Assembly: GCA_002413785.1 (NCBI GenBank)
Contig: DHXR01000048.1
Span: 1-36,608, forward strand
Length of the DNA: 36,608 nt
Direction: 5' to 3'
Source of the DNA: Mucilaginibacter sp. UBA5151
GTDB lineage: Bacteria; Bacteroidota; Bacteroidia; Sphingobacteriales; Sphingobacteriaceae
Numbering within the stretch: the first letter of the stretch is position 1; each line of letters begins with the position of its first letter. Shown here piece after piece: positions 15,847-23,993 of this stretch. The position numbers and the translations under genes are program-made. The notes beneath the pieces are model-generated. The model searched no databases. It was not told where the DNA came from and saw only the letters and a list, made by a program, of their open reading frames with translations.

Positions 15847-15953
15847 CGCCACTTTTGTTATACTTAAAGAGTTATTGGCGCGTTCTTTTTAAAGAAGGTT
15901 TTTTAGAATACATTTAAAGCTTATTATTCAAATAAATATGGAGGGAATAAATT

Positions 15954-16172
15954 ATGAAAAGTATCAACAATGTTCCGAATGAAAAGCAGGAACGCAATGA
16001 AAAAAAACCGGCAGCAGGCTGGTCATTATTTGGCGACAAAAGTGTCTATGCTGATAATCCTAAAGCAAGAAATTATAAATACGGCGATGACGCCACCCAG
16101 GGGCCTAATTATGAAAAAAGAAGTAAGGAAGCTGATGGCGGTACAAGCCCAAGCGCAGGTGTTTTTAAATGA
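15954..16172 (+). CDS. Small hydrophilic hypothetical protein (72 aa)
   Basis: I do not recognise a named family. The protein starts MKSINNVPNEKQERNEKKPA and is almost without hydrophobic stretches. A central AAGWSLFGDKSVYADNPKARNYKYGDDATQGPNYEKR is followed by a Gly/Ser-rich tail ending AGVFK. It has no signal peptide or cysteine and is likely disordered. The start is supported by an unusually good Shine-Dalgarno sequence for this genome, GGAGGG at 15940-15945, eight bases before the ATG. It lies between the MITE and convergent accD, in its own transcription unit. A stress-related or DNA-associated small protein is possible but unsupported. Confidence 0.65.
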   Translation: MKSINNVPNEKQERNEKKPAAGWSLFGDKSVYADNPKARNYKYGDDATQGPNYEKRSKEADGGTSPSAGVFK

Positions 16173-16189
16173 TTATAACAGAAATTAGC

Positions 16190-17035
16190 TCAATTCTCCA
16201 TCATCTTCAAAAACGAAGCTAATTTTTCCTTCATTTCCCGGCGGTCAACAATAAAGTCGAGGAAGCCATGTTCCTGAACAAATTCGGCGGTTTGGAATCC
16301 TTTCGGAAGGTCTTTTTTGATCGTTTCTTTTATTACCCTCGGGCCTGCGAAACCTATCAATGAACCCGGCTCGGCAATATTAATATCACCCAGCATGGCG
16401 TATGACGCAGTTACCCCGCCTGTTGTAGGGTCGGTAAGCAAAGATATATAGGGTACTTTTGCCTGTGATAGTAAGGCGAGTTTGGCCGATGTTTTGGCCA
16501 TTTGCATTAATGAAAAAGCAGCTTCCATCATTCGTGCCCCGCCGGATTTTGAGATCATCAAAAACGGAACTTTATTTTGAATAGCATAATCAATGCAGCG
16601 GGCAATTTTTTCACCCACAACTGATCCCATTGAGCCGCCGATAAAATTAAAATCCATACAGGCAATTACGATGTCGTGCCCGCCTAATTTTCCGTGGGCC
16701 GACCGTATGGCATCTTTTAGCCCGGTTTTATTTATGGTTTCTTTTAGCCTGTCGGTATATTTCCTGGTGTCTTCAAAATGCAGGGGATCACCTGAAACCA
16801 TGTTGGCGTCAAGTTCGGTAAACTCGTTATTGTCAAACAATATCGAGAAATATTCTTTTGACCCTACGCGCATGTGATAGCCGCAATAGTGACAAACATA
16901 TTGATTCTCAACCTGCTCAGAATAGTGAAGAGGTTTTTTACATTCAGGGCATTTATTCCAGATCCCGTCAGGAGTCTCTTTCTTTTCTTCTGTAGTTGTA
17001 ATTATCCCTTTGATTTCCCGTTTAAACCAAGCCAT
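16190..17035 (-). CDS. accD: Acetyl-CoA carboxylase carboxyltransferase subunit beta
   Basis: It forms, with AccA, the carboxyltransferase that makes malonyl-CoA for fatty-acid synthesis. The 281-residue protein starts MAWFKREIKGI. A zinc ribbon CPEC...CHYC has its four cysteines at 29, 32, 48 and 51. The crotonase-like core follows, with KSGGARMMEAAFSLMQMAKT, PTTGGVTASYAMLGDI and GSLIGFAGPRVI(K)ET motifs. A longer frame begins at TTG 17056, but the ATG at 17035 gives the family's normal start. accA is not in the window. It is convergent with the small 15954-16172 gene. Confidence 0.95.
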   Translation of the reverse strand: MAWFKREIKGIITTTEEKKETPDGIWNKCPECKKPLHYSEQVENQYVCHYCGYHMRVGSKEYFSILFDNNEFTELDANMVSGDPLHFEDTRKYTDRLKETINKTGLKDAIRSAHGKLGGHDIVIACMDFNFIGGSMGSVVGEKIARCIDYAIQNKVPFLMISKSGGARMMEAAFSLMQMAKTSAKLALLSQAKVPYISLLTDPTTGGVTASYAMLGDINIAEPGSLIGFAGPRVIKETIKKDLPKGFQTAEFVQEHGFLDFIVDRREMKEKLASFLKMMEN

Positions 17036-17056
17036 ATTGATGTCTAACTCTTTCAA

Positions 17057-17387
17057 TTGACTACAAAGAAACGAAATATTTTAGATAATAGAGATTTGAG
17101 GTTAGAGTTTAGAGATTTGTTGTTGTTTTGTTGTAAGGTTTAAATGTTGTTAAGTTGGAATGTTGTTGCCTGTCGCCCTTACTTTTCATAATATTGGTAT
17201 TTTTTGAGCATTTCTGCCCTTTTCTTTTTTTGGGCGATTTTATCAAATTAAAAATTTATCGTTCATTTTTTGGATCGTTTTTGACATACTTGCAATTAAA
17301 CAAGACTTTGGTAAAAAAATTCAAAATTAAAGATATTTATGCTCTAAGTCAGGAATTTGCCTAAATTCGCACTGCAAAAATAAAATA
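17057..17387. other. Gene-free gap between accD and fba
   Basis: The gap holds a single arm of TTTGAGGTTAGAG words (17087-17120) for which I found no inverted partner nearby, then a T-rich stretch. A weak box TAAATTCG at 17362-17369, close to the TAnnTTTG form, may be part of the aldolase promoter. The reading frames here are T-rich and not protein-like. Confidence 0.5.
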
Positions 17388-18467
17388 ATGGATTTAAAAA
17401 ATTATAGAGGCGTATTGCACGGTGATCAGGTGCAGGAGCTATTTGAAGCAGCAAAAGAGCACCAGTTTGCTTTACCGGCTGTAAACGTAACAGGTACCAA
17501 TACCATCAATGGTGTTTTGGAAACAGCAAAGGCGGTAAATTCGCCGGTTATCATACAGTTGTCAAATGGCGGCGCGCAGTTTTATGCGGGCAAAACATTA
17601 GATAATTCAAAATTGCAGGCTTGTATTTTGGGTGCTGTATCGGCAGCAAAGCATGTTCATTTATTAGCTGAACATTATGGCGTTTCAGTAATACTGCATA
17701 CCGACCATGCTGCGTTAAAGTTTTTACCCTGGATTGACGGTTTGTTAGACCATGGTGAAAAGTTTTTTGCTGAAACAGGCAAGCCATTGTTTTCATCGCA
17801 CATGCTCGATCTTTCAGAAGAGCCGCTGCATGAAAATATCGAAATATCTGCCAAATACCTTGCCCGTATGGCAAAAATGGGTATGACGCTTGAAATTGAA
17901 TTAGGTGTTACCGGCGGCGAAGAAGACGGCGTTGATAACTCGGATGTTGACAGCTCACGTTTATATACCCAGCCTGAAGACGTAGCTTATTCTTACGAAG
18001 AGCTTTCAAAAGTAAGCCACAGATTTACAGTTGCGGCAGCTTTTGGCAATGTGCATGGTGTTTACAAACCCGGCAACGTAAAACTACAACCGGTTATATT
18101 GCATAACTCACAGGTATATGTGAAGAATAAATTTAGCCTGGCAGCCGAAAAACCTATCAATTTTGTATTCCATGGCGGTTCTGGTTCAACTCAGGAAGAA
18201 ATCAGGGAAGCGATATCTTACGGCGCTATCAAAATGAATATTGATACTGACATGCAATGGGCGTTTTGGGAAGGTATAAAAGACTATTACCAATCAAAAG
18301 AAGCTTATCTGCAAAGCCAGATCGGCAATCCTGAAGGTGAAGATTCGCCAAACAAAAAATATTACGATCCGCGCGTATGGTTACGCAAAGGCGAAGAAAG
18401 TTTTGTTAAAAGGTTAAAATCTGCATTCGGCGATTTGAATTGCCTGGATGTTTATAATAAGCTATAA
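17388..18467 (+). CDS. fba: Class II fructose-bisphosphate aldolase
   Basis: Cleaves fructose-1,6-bisphosphate in glycolysis and runs in reverse in gluconeogenesis, in the cytosol, with Zn2+. The 359-residue protein has LHTDHAAL with Asp106 and zinc ligand His107, the acidic loop LEIELGVTGGEEDGVDN (168-184), the second histidine in GNVHGVYKPGNVKL (about 225), and FHGGSGSTQEEI (about 262-273) with the third metal histidine and the phosphate loop. MNIDTDMQWAFW completes the active site. The length and GGEEDGVDN motif place it in class IIA (E. coli FbaA-like). An AAAGGT palindrome immediately follows the gene. Confidence 0.95.
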   Translation: MDLKNYRGVLHGDQVQELFEAAKEHQFALPAVNVTGTNTINGVLETAKAVNSPVIIQLSNGGAQFYAGKTLDNSKLQACILGAVSAAKHVHLLAEHYGVSVILHTDHAALKFLPWIDGLLDHGEKFFAETGKPLFSSHMLDLSEEPLHENIEISAKYLARMAKMGMTLEIELGVTGGEEDGVDNSDVDSSRLYTQPEDVAYSYEELSKVSHRFTVAAAFGNVHGVYKPGNVKLQPVILHNSQVYVKNKFSLAAEKPINFVFHGGSGSTQEEIREAISYGAIKMNIDTDMQWAFWEGIKDYYQSKEAYLQSQIGNPEGEDSPNKKYYDPRVWLRKGEESFVKRLKSAFGDLNCLDVYNKL

Positions 18468-18479
18468 GTAAAAATTATA

Positions 18480-18567
18480 GGTTAAAGGTAAAAGGCGAAA
18501 GATAAAATATTGGACGATCAAATTCGGTTTTTCAATTTTCAGCCTTTTACCTTTTGCCTTTCACCTC
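18480..18567. repeat. Word-array palindrome (AAAGGTAAAAGGCGAAAG words)
   Basis: The left arm (18480-18506) repeats AAAGGTAAAAGGCGAAAG. The right arm (18541-18567) is its reverse complement, ending CCTTTCACC. The loop is about 34 bases. It belongs to the same word family as 7521-7607 and 23827-23993. It sits six bases before the GNAT start codon, so it occupies that gene's leader. Confidence 0.88.
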
Positions 18568-18573
18568 AAAAAA

Positions 18574-19002
18574 ATGTCCCACACAATTCAGGTAAGCAAA
18601 GTTACGGACCCTGCCTTGCTGGAAAAGGTATTTGCCATTCGTCGCGAGGTTTTTGTTGACGAGCAAAACTGCCCGCCTGAGCTTGAATGGGAATTTGAAG
18701 ACGAATCAACTCATTTTTTGGCCACCGTTGACGGCGAACCTGCCGGCGCTTCCAGGTGGCGCAAAACGGATAAAGGCTATAAGCTGGAACGCTTTGCTGT
18801 ATTAAAAAAATTCAGGGGATTTGGCGTAGGGCAGGAGCTTGTAAAAGCTGTTTTAAATGACCTGCCAAATGACACCGTTTACGTGTATATGCATGCCCAA
18901 ATACAGGCTGTATCTTTATACGAGAAATTTAATTTCGAAAAAACCGGCCCCGAATTTGAAGAAGCAGGGATAAGGCATTATAAAATGGTGAGAAATGGGT
19001 AA
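18574..19002 (+). CDS. GNAT-family N-acetyltransferase
   Basis: A 142-residue acetyl-CoA-dependent acyltransferase of the ElaA/YjcF kind. The N-terminal IRREVFVDEQNCPPELEWE (22-40) is typical of this subgroup. Motif A reads LERFAVLKKFRGFGVGQELVKAVL (71-94), containing the acetyl-CoA loop RGFGVG. MHAQIQAVSLYEKFNFEKTG near the C-terminus is the usual motif B region. The substrate is unknown. The gene lies behind a palindrome after fba, and its last 8 bases overlap hicA, so it may be co-transcribed with the toxin-antitoxin pair. Confidence 0.88.
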   Translation: MSHTIQVSKVTDPALLEKVFAIRREVFVDEQNCPPELEWEFEDESTHFLATVDGEPAGASRWRKTDKGYKLERFAVLKKFRGFGVGQELVKAVLNDLPNDTVYVYMHAQIQAVSLYEKFNFEKTGPEFEEAGIRHYKMVRNG

Positions 19003-19255
19003 ATTTGAAAAATTACAATTGAAATTATTGTCAGGTAACGCAGATAACAACTTTAGTTTTGATGATTTAAGAAATATTTTGCTTCATTTTAACTTTATTG
19101 AAAGAACTACAGGTGGAAGTCACAGAATATTTCACAAAGAGGGAGTTGAAGAAATAATAAATATTCAACCGAAAGGTAATAAAGCAAAACCTTATCAGGT
19201 TAAACAGGTAAGGTTAATTATTTTGAAATATAAATTGATCGCTGATGGAAAATAA
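18995..19255 (+). CDS. hicA: HicA-family toxin
   Basis: An mRNA-cleaving toxin with a double-stranded-RNA-binding-like fold. The 86-residue protein has an N-terminal helix SFDDLRNILLHFNF and the HicA core ERTTGGSHRIFHKEGV, with the likely catalytic His43 in GGSH. PYQVKQVRLIILKY closes the domain. It is somewhat longer than the usual 60-residue HicA because of an N-terminal extension. It overlaps the GNAT gene by 8 bases and hicB by 11 bases. Composition is more AT-rich than its neighbours, which fits acquisition. Confidence 0.85.
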   Translation: MGKFEKLQLKLLSGNADNNFSFDDLRNILLHFNFIERTTGGSHRIFHKEGVEEIINIQPKGNKAKPYQVKQVRLIILKYKLIADGK

Positions 19256-19457
19256 GTATGAAATAATTTTGTACTGGAGCAGAGAAGATGATGCTGTAAT
19301 TGCCGAAGTACCTGAGCTCGCCGGATGCATGGCTGATGGGGCAAATTACACAGAAGCCTTAATAAATATTGAAATAGTTATTGAGCAGTGGTTGCAAACA
19401 GCTAAAGATTTAGGAAGGCAAATCCCCCTGCCTAAAGGAAAGTTAATGTATGCTTAA
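19245..19457 (+). CDS. hicB: HicB-family antitoxin
   Basis: A 70-residue antitoxin with the RNase H-like HicB fold: YEIILYWSREDDAVIAEVPELAGCMADGANYTEALINIEIVIEQWL. The motif VPELAGC(MADG) is diagnostic. It ends soon after the fold (GRQIPLPKGKLMYA), with no obvious C-terminal DNA-binding domain, so autoregulation may need another factor or be absent. It overlaps hicA by 11 bases, and its TAA stop overlaps tail-to-tail with the stop of the convergent HMG-CoA lyase gene. Confidence 0.88.
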   Translation: MENKYEIILYWSREDDAVIAEVPELAGCMADGANYTEALINIEIVIEQWLQTAKDLGRQIPLPKGKLMYA

Positions 19458-20314
19458 CCAAATATCCTAACCGAAAAATCCATCGCCTCCCGTAACTTGT
19501 CATAATTAAGACCGGGATCCTCTTTTTGTGATTGGAGATAGCCCACCAGGTTTTCTGTGGCGATATTGCCTGTAAGCTCGTCTTTTGCCATCGGGCAGCC
19601 GCCATATCCTTTTAAGACCGTGTCAAAACGTTTACAGCCGCTTTGGTAAGCTGCTGCAATTTTATCGTACCAGGCATCTGGTGTAGAATGTAAATGAACC
19701 CCAAATTCAGTGTTTGGGAACTGGCTGCAAAGTAAAGGGAATATTTCTTCGATCTGAGCGGCGGTTGCGACGCCTATTGTATCAGCAAGAGCAATGATAT
19801 TGATATTTTCGTTCACCAGTTTTTCGGTCCATTGCTGCACAATTTCAATATTCCATTCATCCCCGTAAGGGTTGCCGAAACCCATAGATAAATAAACGAG
19901 CAATTCCTGGTTGTTACGGCTGCATAGTTCCCTGATCTTTTTTACAGTATCAAAAGCGGCATCTATACCCGAATTCGCATTTCGGCGCTGAAATGTTTCG
20001 GATATGGAAAATGGAAAACCGAGGTAAGTTATTTCCGGATGCCGCGCGGCTTCTTCCGCGCCCCGGTAATTGGCAACAATAGCCAGTAATTTTGATCTTG
20101 TACTGCTCAAATACAGTTTTTGCAAAACTTCCGCAGTGTCCTGCATTTGCGGGATGGCCTTTGCCGAAACAAAACTGCCAAAGTCAATCGTATCAAAGCC
20201 CACCTGCAGCAGCAGGTTGATATAGGCCGCCTTTAACTCAGTAGGGATAAATTGGTGCAGGCCCTGCATGGCGTCGCGGGGACATTCAGTCAGCTTTATT
20301 TTTGATGGTATCAT
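19454..20314 (-). CDS. Hydroxymethylglutaryl-CoA lyase
   Basis: Cleaves HMG-CoA to acetoacetate and acetyl-CoA, the last step of leucine degradation. The 286-residue TIM-barrel starts MIPSKIKLTECPRDAMQG; ECPRD corresponds to the usual EVGPRD. Other motifs are DFGSFVSAKAIPQMQD (44-59), the metal histidines in FGVHLHST, and the lid cysteine in GYGGCPMAKDELTGN. A longer frame starts at 20359, but its first 15 codons come from a MITE terminal repeat and leader DNA; the ATG at 20314 fits the family. MITE copy 2 begins 21 bases upstream of the start, so the native promoter has been displaced. It is convergent with hicB. Confidence 0.88.
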   Translation of the reverse strand: MIPSKIKLTECPRDAMQGLHQFIPTELKAAYINLLLQVGFDTIDFGSFVSAKAIPQMQDTAEVLQKLYLSSTRSKLLAIVANYRGAEEAARHPEITYLGFPFSISETFQRRNANSGIDAAFDTVKKIRELCSRNNQELLVYLSMGFGNPYGDEWNIEIVQQWTEKLVNENINIIALADTIGVATAAQIEEIFPLLCSQFPNTEFGVHLHSTPDAWYDKIAAAYQSGCKRFDTVLKGYGGCPMAKDELTGNIATENLVGYLQSQKEDPGLNYDKLREAMDFSVRIFG

Positions 20315-20335
20315 GTTGGTGAACAAAATGAGGTT

Positions 20336-20636
20336 CTGACGGATAGTAAAGGTGAACATAGTTCCCCCTAAAATATTCTGTATTAAGGGTCAATTGCCTT
20401 AGTGACATACTGCCCCGCCAATCGGCGGGCTACCGCTTTGTAGAAATAGCAAAAAATATATGCTTGTGCTCCGCCTATTGGCGGGCTACCCAATTCGCGA
20501 AGGGTAGCCCCTGGACGGGGCAAATTTGCTTTTTTATCTGTTTCTACAAAGCGGTAGCCCCTAAGGGGCATTCAATTTGCATTAAAATATGTAATAATTA
20601 TAAGGCGAAATTAACCTCTCCCACACTATCCGTCAT
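20336..20636. mobile_element. MITE-like element, copy 2 (about 300 bp)
   Basis: The left end CTGACGGATAGTAAAGGTGA (from 20336) matches the left end of copy 1 (CGGATAGTATGGGTGA). The right end at about 20611-20636, reversed, starts AATGACGGATAGTGTGGGAG. The interior 20391-20478 is similar to 15336-15425. Inside, CTACCGCTTTGTAGAAATAG (about 20429-20448) is inverted near 20541-20560, with CCCGCC/GGCGGG stems around it, so the element folds into one long hairpin. It has no transposase gene. It is about half the length of copy 1 and lacks that copy's inner module. Confidence 0.75.
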
Positions 20637-20695
20637 TGATCCAAAAATAGGGAATATACTACGTCAAATTTAGTTTATTTGAAGGCACCCCAAAC

Positions 20696-20730
20696 AAAAA
20701 AGGCCCCAATTAACATTTGGGGCCTTTCAA
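20696..20730 (-). terminator. Rho-independent terminator after secDF
   Basis: On the minus strand AGGCCCCAAAT, loop, ATTGGGGCCT is followed by TTTTTTG. The stem (about 20701-20727) is strong and 18 bases from the secDF stop. Confidence 0.88.
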
Positions 20731-20744
20731 TAAACTGATTGATT

Positions 20745-23723
20745 TTATCTCAGATCTTTTTTACCGAAGTCGATAATAACCGGTGTCGCTACGCAGATAG
20801 ATGAATATGTTCCGAAACATACCCCGATCAGCAATGCGAACGAGAAGCCGCGGATCACATCGCCACCGAAGATAAACAGCACCAGCAATATCAATAATAC
20901 CGTTAAAGCGGTAATAATGGTACGACTTAATGTATTGTTGATCGCATCGTTAATTACAGCTTTAGGATCGTCTGTTTTAGCATGGTGAAGGCTAAGGAAC
21001 TCGCGGATACGGTCGAACACCACCACGGTATCATTAATTGAATAACCTATTACCGTTAATATGGCCGCTATAAAGGACTGGTCGATATCGAGCGAGAACG
21101 GCAGCACATCTTTAAATATGGAGAAAAACGACAATACCATTAAAGCATCATGCGCGGTGGCAATCATCGCACCCAAACTAAACTGCCACTTACGGAAACG
21201 GATCAGGATGTAAGTGGAAATAATGATGATGGCGAAAATTACCGTTAAAATTGCTGATTTTTTAAGCCCGTTGGCAATGGTTGCAGCCACTTTCTGGGTT
21301 CCAACTATATTCGCTTTTGTAATGGTTGTCTGAGGCGTTGTACCCAGCGCTTTTATAAGTGCGTCCTGTACCTTCGCATCAGCATTACGCGCTGTGTCGT
21401 CAATAAGGTATTTGGTGGTTACACTTAATTTATCAGTGCCAAACGTTTTAATCTCGTTACCCGAGCCCAAATTTTTCTCAACTATTTTACGTACATCTTC
21501 AACACCTACATTGCTGTTGTTGAACTTTATGGTGTAGGTACGGCCGCCAACAAAATCAACCCCGTAGTTAAATCCCTGGGTAGCCATGGATACTAAACCA
21601 ATCAGGATGAATGTGCCCGAGAAAATATAATATTTGAAACGGTTTTTTACGAAGGCGTAATTTGCATTTTTAAAGGTATGTGAGCTCCATGGGTTCGAGA
21701 ATTTAATATCCCATCCCTTTTCGAGCATATATTCAAAGATCAACCTTGAAATAAGCAGGGAACAGAACAATGAAGTAACAATACCAATCATTAATGTGAT
21801 GGCAAATCCCATGATTGGACCTGTACCGAAAATGTAAAGGATCAAACCTGTTAAGAATGTGCTTATGTTTGAATCGAGGATGGATGATAAGGCATGTTTA
21901 AAACCATCGCTTACCGCAATCCGTATAGATTTTCCGAGTGCAAGTTCTTCACGCACGCGTTCATAGATCAGCACGTTTGCATCTACAGATATACCTAAGG
22001 TAAGTACGATACCCGCAACACCCGGCATGGTTAACACGGCGCCGAGGCTGGTCAATACGCCCATCAGGAAGAAGATGTTTATAATAACGGCGATCACCGC
22101 TACGGTACCTGCGCGGTTATAATAGGCTATCATAAATATGAGCACTACCAGCAAGCCGATAAGGGCCGACAATAAACCTGCATGAATAGCTTCCTGTCCT
22201 AAGGAAGGGCCTACAACAGCCTCGGCAATGATATGCGCCGGCGCCGGTAAACGGCCTGCTTTTAATACGTTGGCCAAATCCTTAGCCTCTTCAGTTGTAA
22301 AACTACCCGAAATTGAGGAAACCCCACCCGGGATAGGGTTATCTACACGGGGGGCCGAATAAACATTATCATCCAAAACAATGGCGATTGATTGATGATT
22401 ATTCGGGTCTGCGCAAGCTTCTGTTGTTACAGCGCTCCATTTTTCCGCCCCGTCTGAATTCATCACCATGATTACCTCAGGGTTGCCTTTTTGATCAACG
22501 TCATTATGAGCATCGTTGACAACGTCGCCGGATAAGGCAGGGCTGTTATCAGCGCCAATCATCTTTATAGCAAATAACTCAAAAGTTTTGGTTTTATCTA
22601 TTGGTTTTACCGACCACAGGAATTTCATGCTTTGCGGTACAACCGATTTTGCCTCAGGGCTATGCAGGTATTGATTAACTTTAGCAGTATCTTTTACATC
22701 TGCATGGCCAACTATCGGGCCCCTTCCTAATTCAGTCTGCCCGTTCTGTCCCTGGTACACCAGGGGCTTTAAAACATTGAACAATGGATACTGATCAGCA
22801 AATTGTCCTTTATTATTTAGCCTGGATGTATCTTTCGATGTGCTTTTTTGAACTTTATTTAATAAAGCTAAAGCTCCTTTTGCCTGGGCTGCGGTATCCT
22901 TGCTTGTCGCTAATTTTTTGGCAGTTTCAACAGTAGTGTCTTTTTTGGTTGCCTTTATTTTTGCAGCTATCAGGCCATTAATGTTTGTCAGCAACTGATA
23001 AACCTGTTGGTTATCGTAGGTCTGGTAAAATTCAAGTTTAGCAGTACCCGATAACAGTTTACGTACACGTTCAGGTTCTTTTACCCCCGGCAGTTCAATT
23101 AATATGCGATCGGTCCCTTTCTGTAACTGTATGTTGGCATTTGCAACACCAAACTGGTCAATACGGGTATTGAGGATGGTGTATGATTGCTTTACAGCCG
23201 TGCCGGCCTCGTCTTTCAGGTAGGTTTGAACTTCGGCGTTTGTGGCATTAAATTTAAGGTGATCCTGGTTATCCTTGGTTGAGAAAATAGCAGCTAAATG
23301 TCCGTTAGGGTTCAGCTTTTCGTATTCCTCAACAAACAGGGTGATATAATCTGCCTGGCTTGTTTTAGTGTCATTCTGTGCATTTACCAGCGCCTGGTTA
23401 AATGCCGGATCAGAATTGTTGTTTGATAATTTTTTAACCAATTCGTTCAGCGAGATCTGCATCGTTACGCTCATGCCGCCTTCAAGGTCCAGGCCGAGTG
23501 CGAGTTCCCGTTGTTTAACGTACTGATAATCGTGTTTTAATATCGGATATACCGGTTGTGTTGAAATGGAATCCAGATAAGCATTTACTTTGGCGGTGTC
23601 GCCTTTAGCGAAAACCTTTGCATCGTTTTTAACTTTATGGGCTACCCAAGTAAACGATAGCTGGTATAAACATACAGCAGCCAGCAATATGGCGAAAAAT
23701 TTAACTACCCCTTTACCTTGCAT
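20745..23723 (-). CDS. secDF: Protein translocase subunit SecDF (fused)
   Basis: A 992-residue inner-membrane component that uses the proton gradient to help SecYEG export proteins. The SecD half has an N-terminal span (about 8-25), GLDLEGGMSVTMQI (about 78-90), a large periplasmic P1 domain and spans between about 500 and 660 (ending ISRLIFEYMLEKGW). The SecF half begins with FKYYIFSGTFILIGLVSMATQGFNYGVDFVGGRTY and ends in spans with GYSINDTVVVFDRIRE, the SecF signature. The fusion is standard in Bacteroidota. An extra low-complexity Thr/Lys segment (about 255-310) in P1 is lineage-like. A -7 box lies upstream and a strong terminator downstream, so it is probably monocistronic. Confidence 0.96.
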   Translation of the reverse strand: MQGKGVVKFFAILLAAVCLYQLSFTWVAHKVKNDAKVFAKGDTAKVNAYLDSISTQPVYPILKHDYQYVKQRELALGLDLEGGMSVTMQISLNELVKKLSNNNSDPAFNQALVNAQNDTKTSQADYITLFVEEYEKLNPNGHLAAIFSTKDNQDHLKFNATNAEVQTYLKDEAGTAVKQSYTILNTRIDQFGVANANIQLQKGTDRILIELPGVKEPERVRKLLSGTAKLEFYQTYDNQQVYQLLTNINGLIAAKIKATKKDTTVETAKKLATSKDTAAQAKGALALLNKVQKSTSKDTSRLNNKGQFADQYPLFNVLKPLVYQGQNGQTELGRGPIVGHADVKDTAKVNQYLHSPEAKSVVPQSMKFLWSVKPIDKTKTFELFAIKMIGADNSPALSGDVVNDAHNDVDQKGNPEVIMVMNSDGAEKWSAVTTEACADPNNHQSIAIVLDDNVYSAPRVDNPIPGGVSSISGSFTTEEAKDLANVLKAGRLPAPAHIIAEAVVGPSLGQEAIHAGLLSALIGLLVVLIFMIAYYNRAGTVAVIAVIINIFFLMGVLTSLGAVLTMPGVAGIVLTLGISVDANVLIYERVREELALGKSIRIAVSDGFKHALSSILDSNISTFLTGLILYIFGTGPIMGFAITLMIGIVTSLFCSLLISRLIFEYMLEKGWDIKFSNPWSSHTFKNANYAFVKNRFKYYIFSGTFILIGLVSMATQGFNYGVDFVGGRTYTIKFNNSNVGVEDVRKIVEKNLGSGNEIKTFGTDKLSVTTKYLIDDTARNADAKVQDALIKALGTTPQTTITKANIVGTQKVAATIANGLKKSAILTVIFAIIIISTYILIRFRKWQFSLGAMIATAHDALMVLSFFSIFKDVLPFSLDIDQSFIAAILTVIGYSINDTVVVFDRIREFLSLHHAKTDDPKAVINDAINNTLSRTIITALTVLLILLVLFIFGGDVIRGFSFALLIGVCFGTYSSICVATPVIIDFGKKDLR

Positions 23724-23774
23724 TGTGAATTATATATAATTAATTAGTTTATAAGCATTTTAAAAATAAGATGG

Positions 23775-23782
23775 CAAATCTA
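23775..23782 (-). promoter_or_regulatory. Likely -7 box for secDF
   Basis: TAGATTTG on the minus strand fits TAnnTTTG. No TTTG/TTG is seen at the ideal distance upstream. The start codon of secDF is about 50 bases downstream. Confidence 0.4.
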
Positions 23783-23826
23783 ATAAAAATTCGTAAGCAT
23801 GGAATTTTTAATTGAAAACTTTGTTC

Positions 23827-23993
23827 AGGTAAAAGGTGAAAGGCGAAAGGTGAAAGGTTTTTGCCCTAACTGTTTGAATTTCAAGTTGAATAAATAAGTT
23901 GAGTAAATAAATGTACAGGAGGGATTTCTTCTTTGTAATATTGAGACAATAGCCATTTTAACCTTTAACCTTTCGCCTTTCACCTTTAATCTT
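23827..23993. repeat. Word-array palindrome (AAAGGTGAAAGGCGAAAG words)
   Basis: The left arm (23827-23860) repeats AAAGGTGAAAGGCGAAAGG. The right arm (23956-23993) is the reverse complement (CCTTTAACCTTTCGCC) and abuts the folA stop. The spacer (about 95 bases) has no gene. It shares the word family of 7521-7607 and 18480-18567. Confidence 0.87.

Noticed and set aside
17155..17364. Phe/Leu-rich 69-codon frame between accD and the aldolase
   Set aside because: The DNA is simply T-rich, the start is poor, and the frame overlaps the expected promoter region of the aldolase gene.
20383..20571. Open frame of 62 codons on the minus strand between HMG-CoA lyase and secDF
   Set aside because: It lies wholly within MITE copy 2 and its residues follow the element's hairpins.
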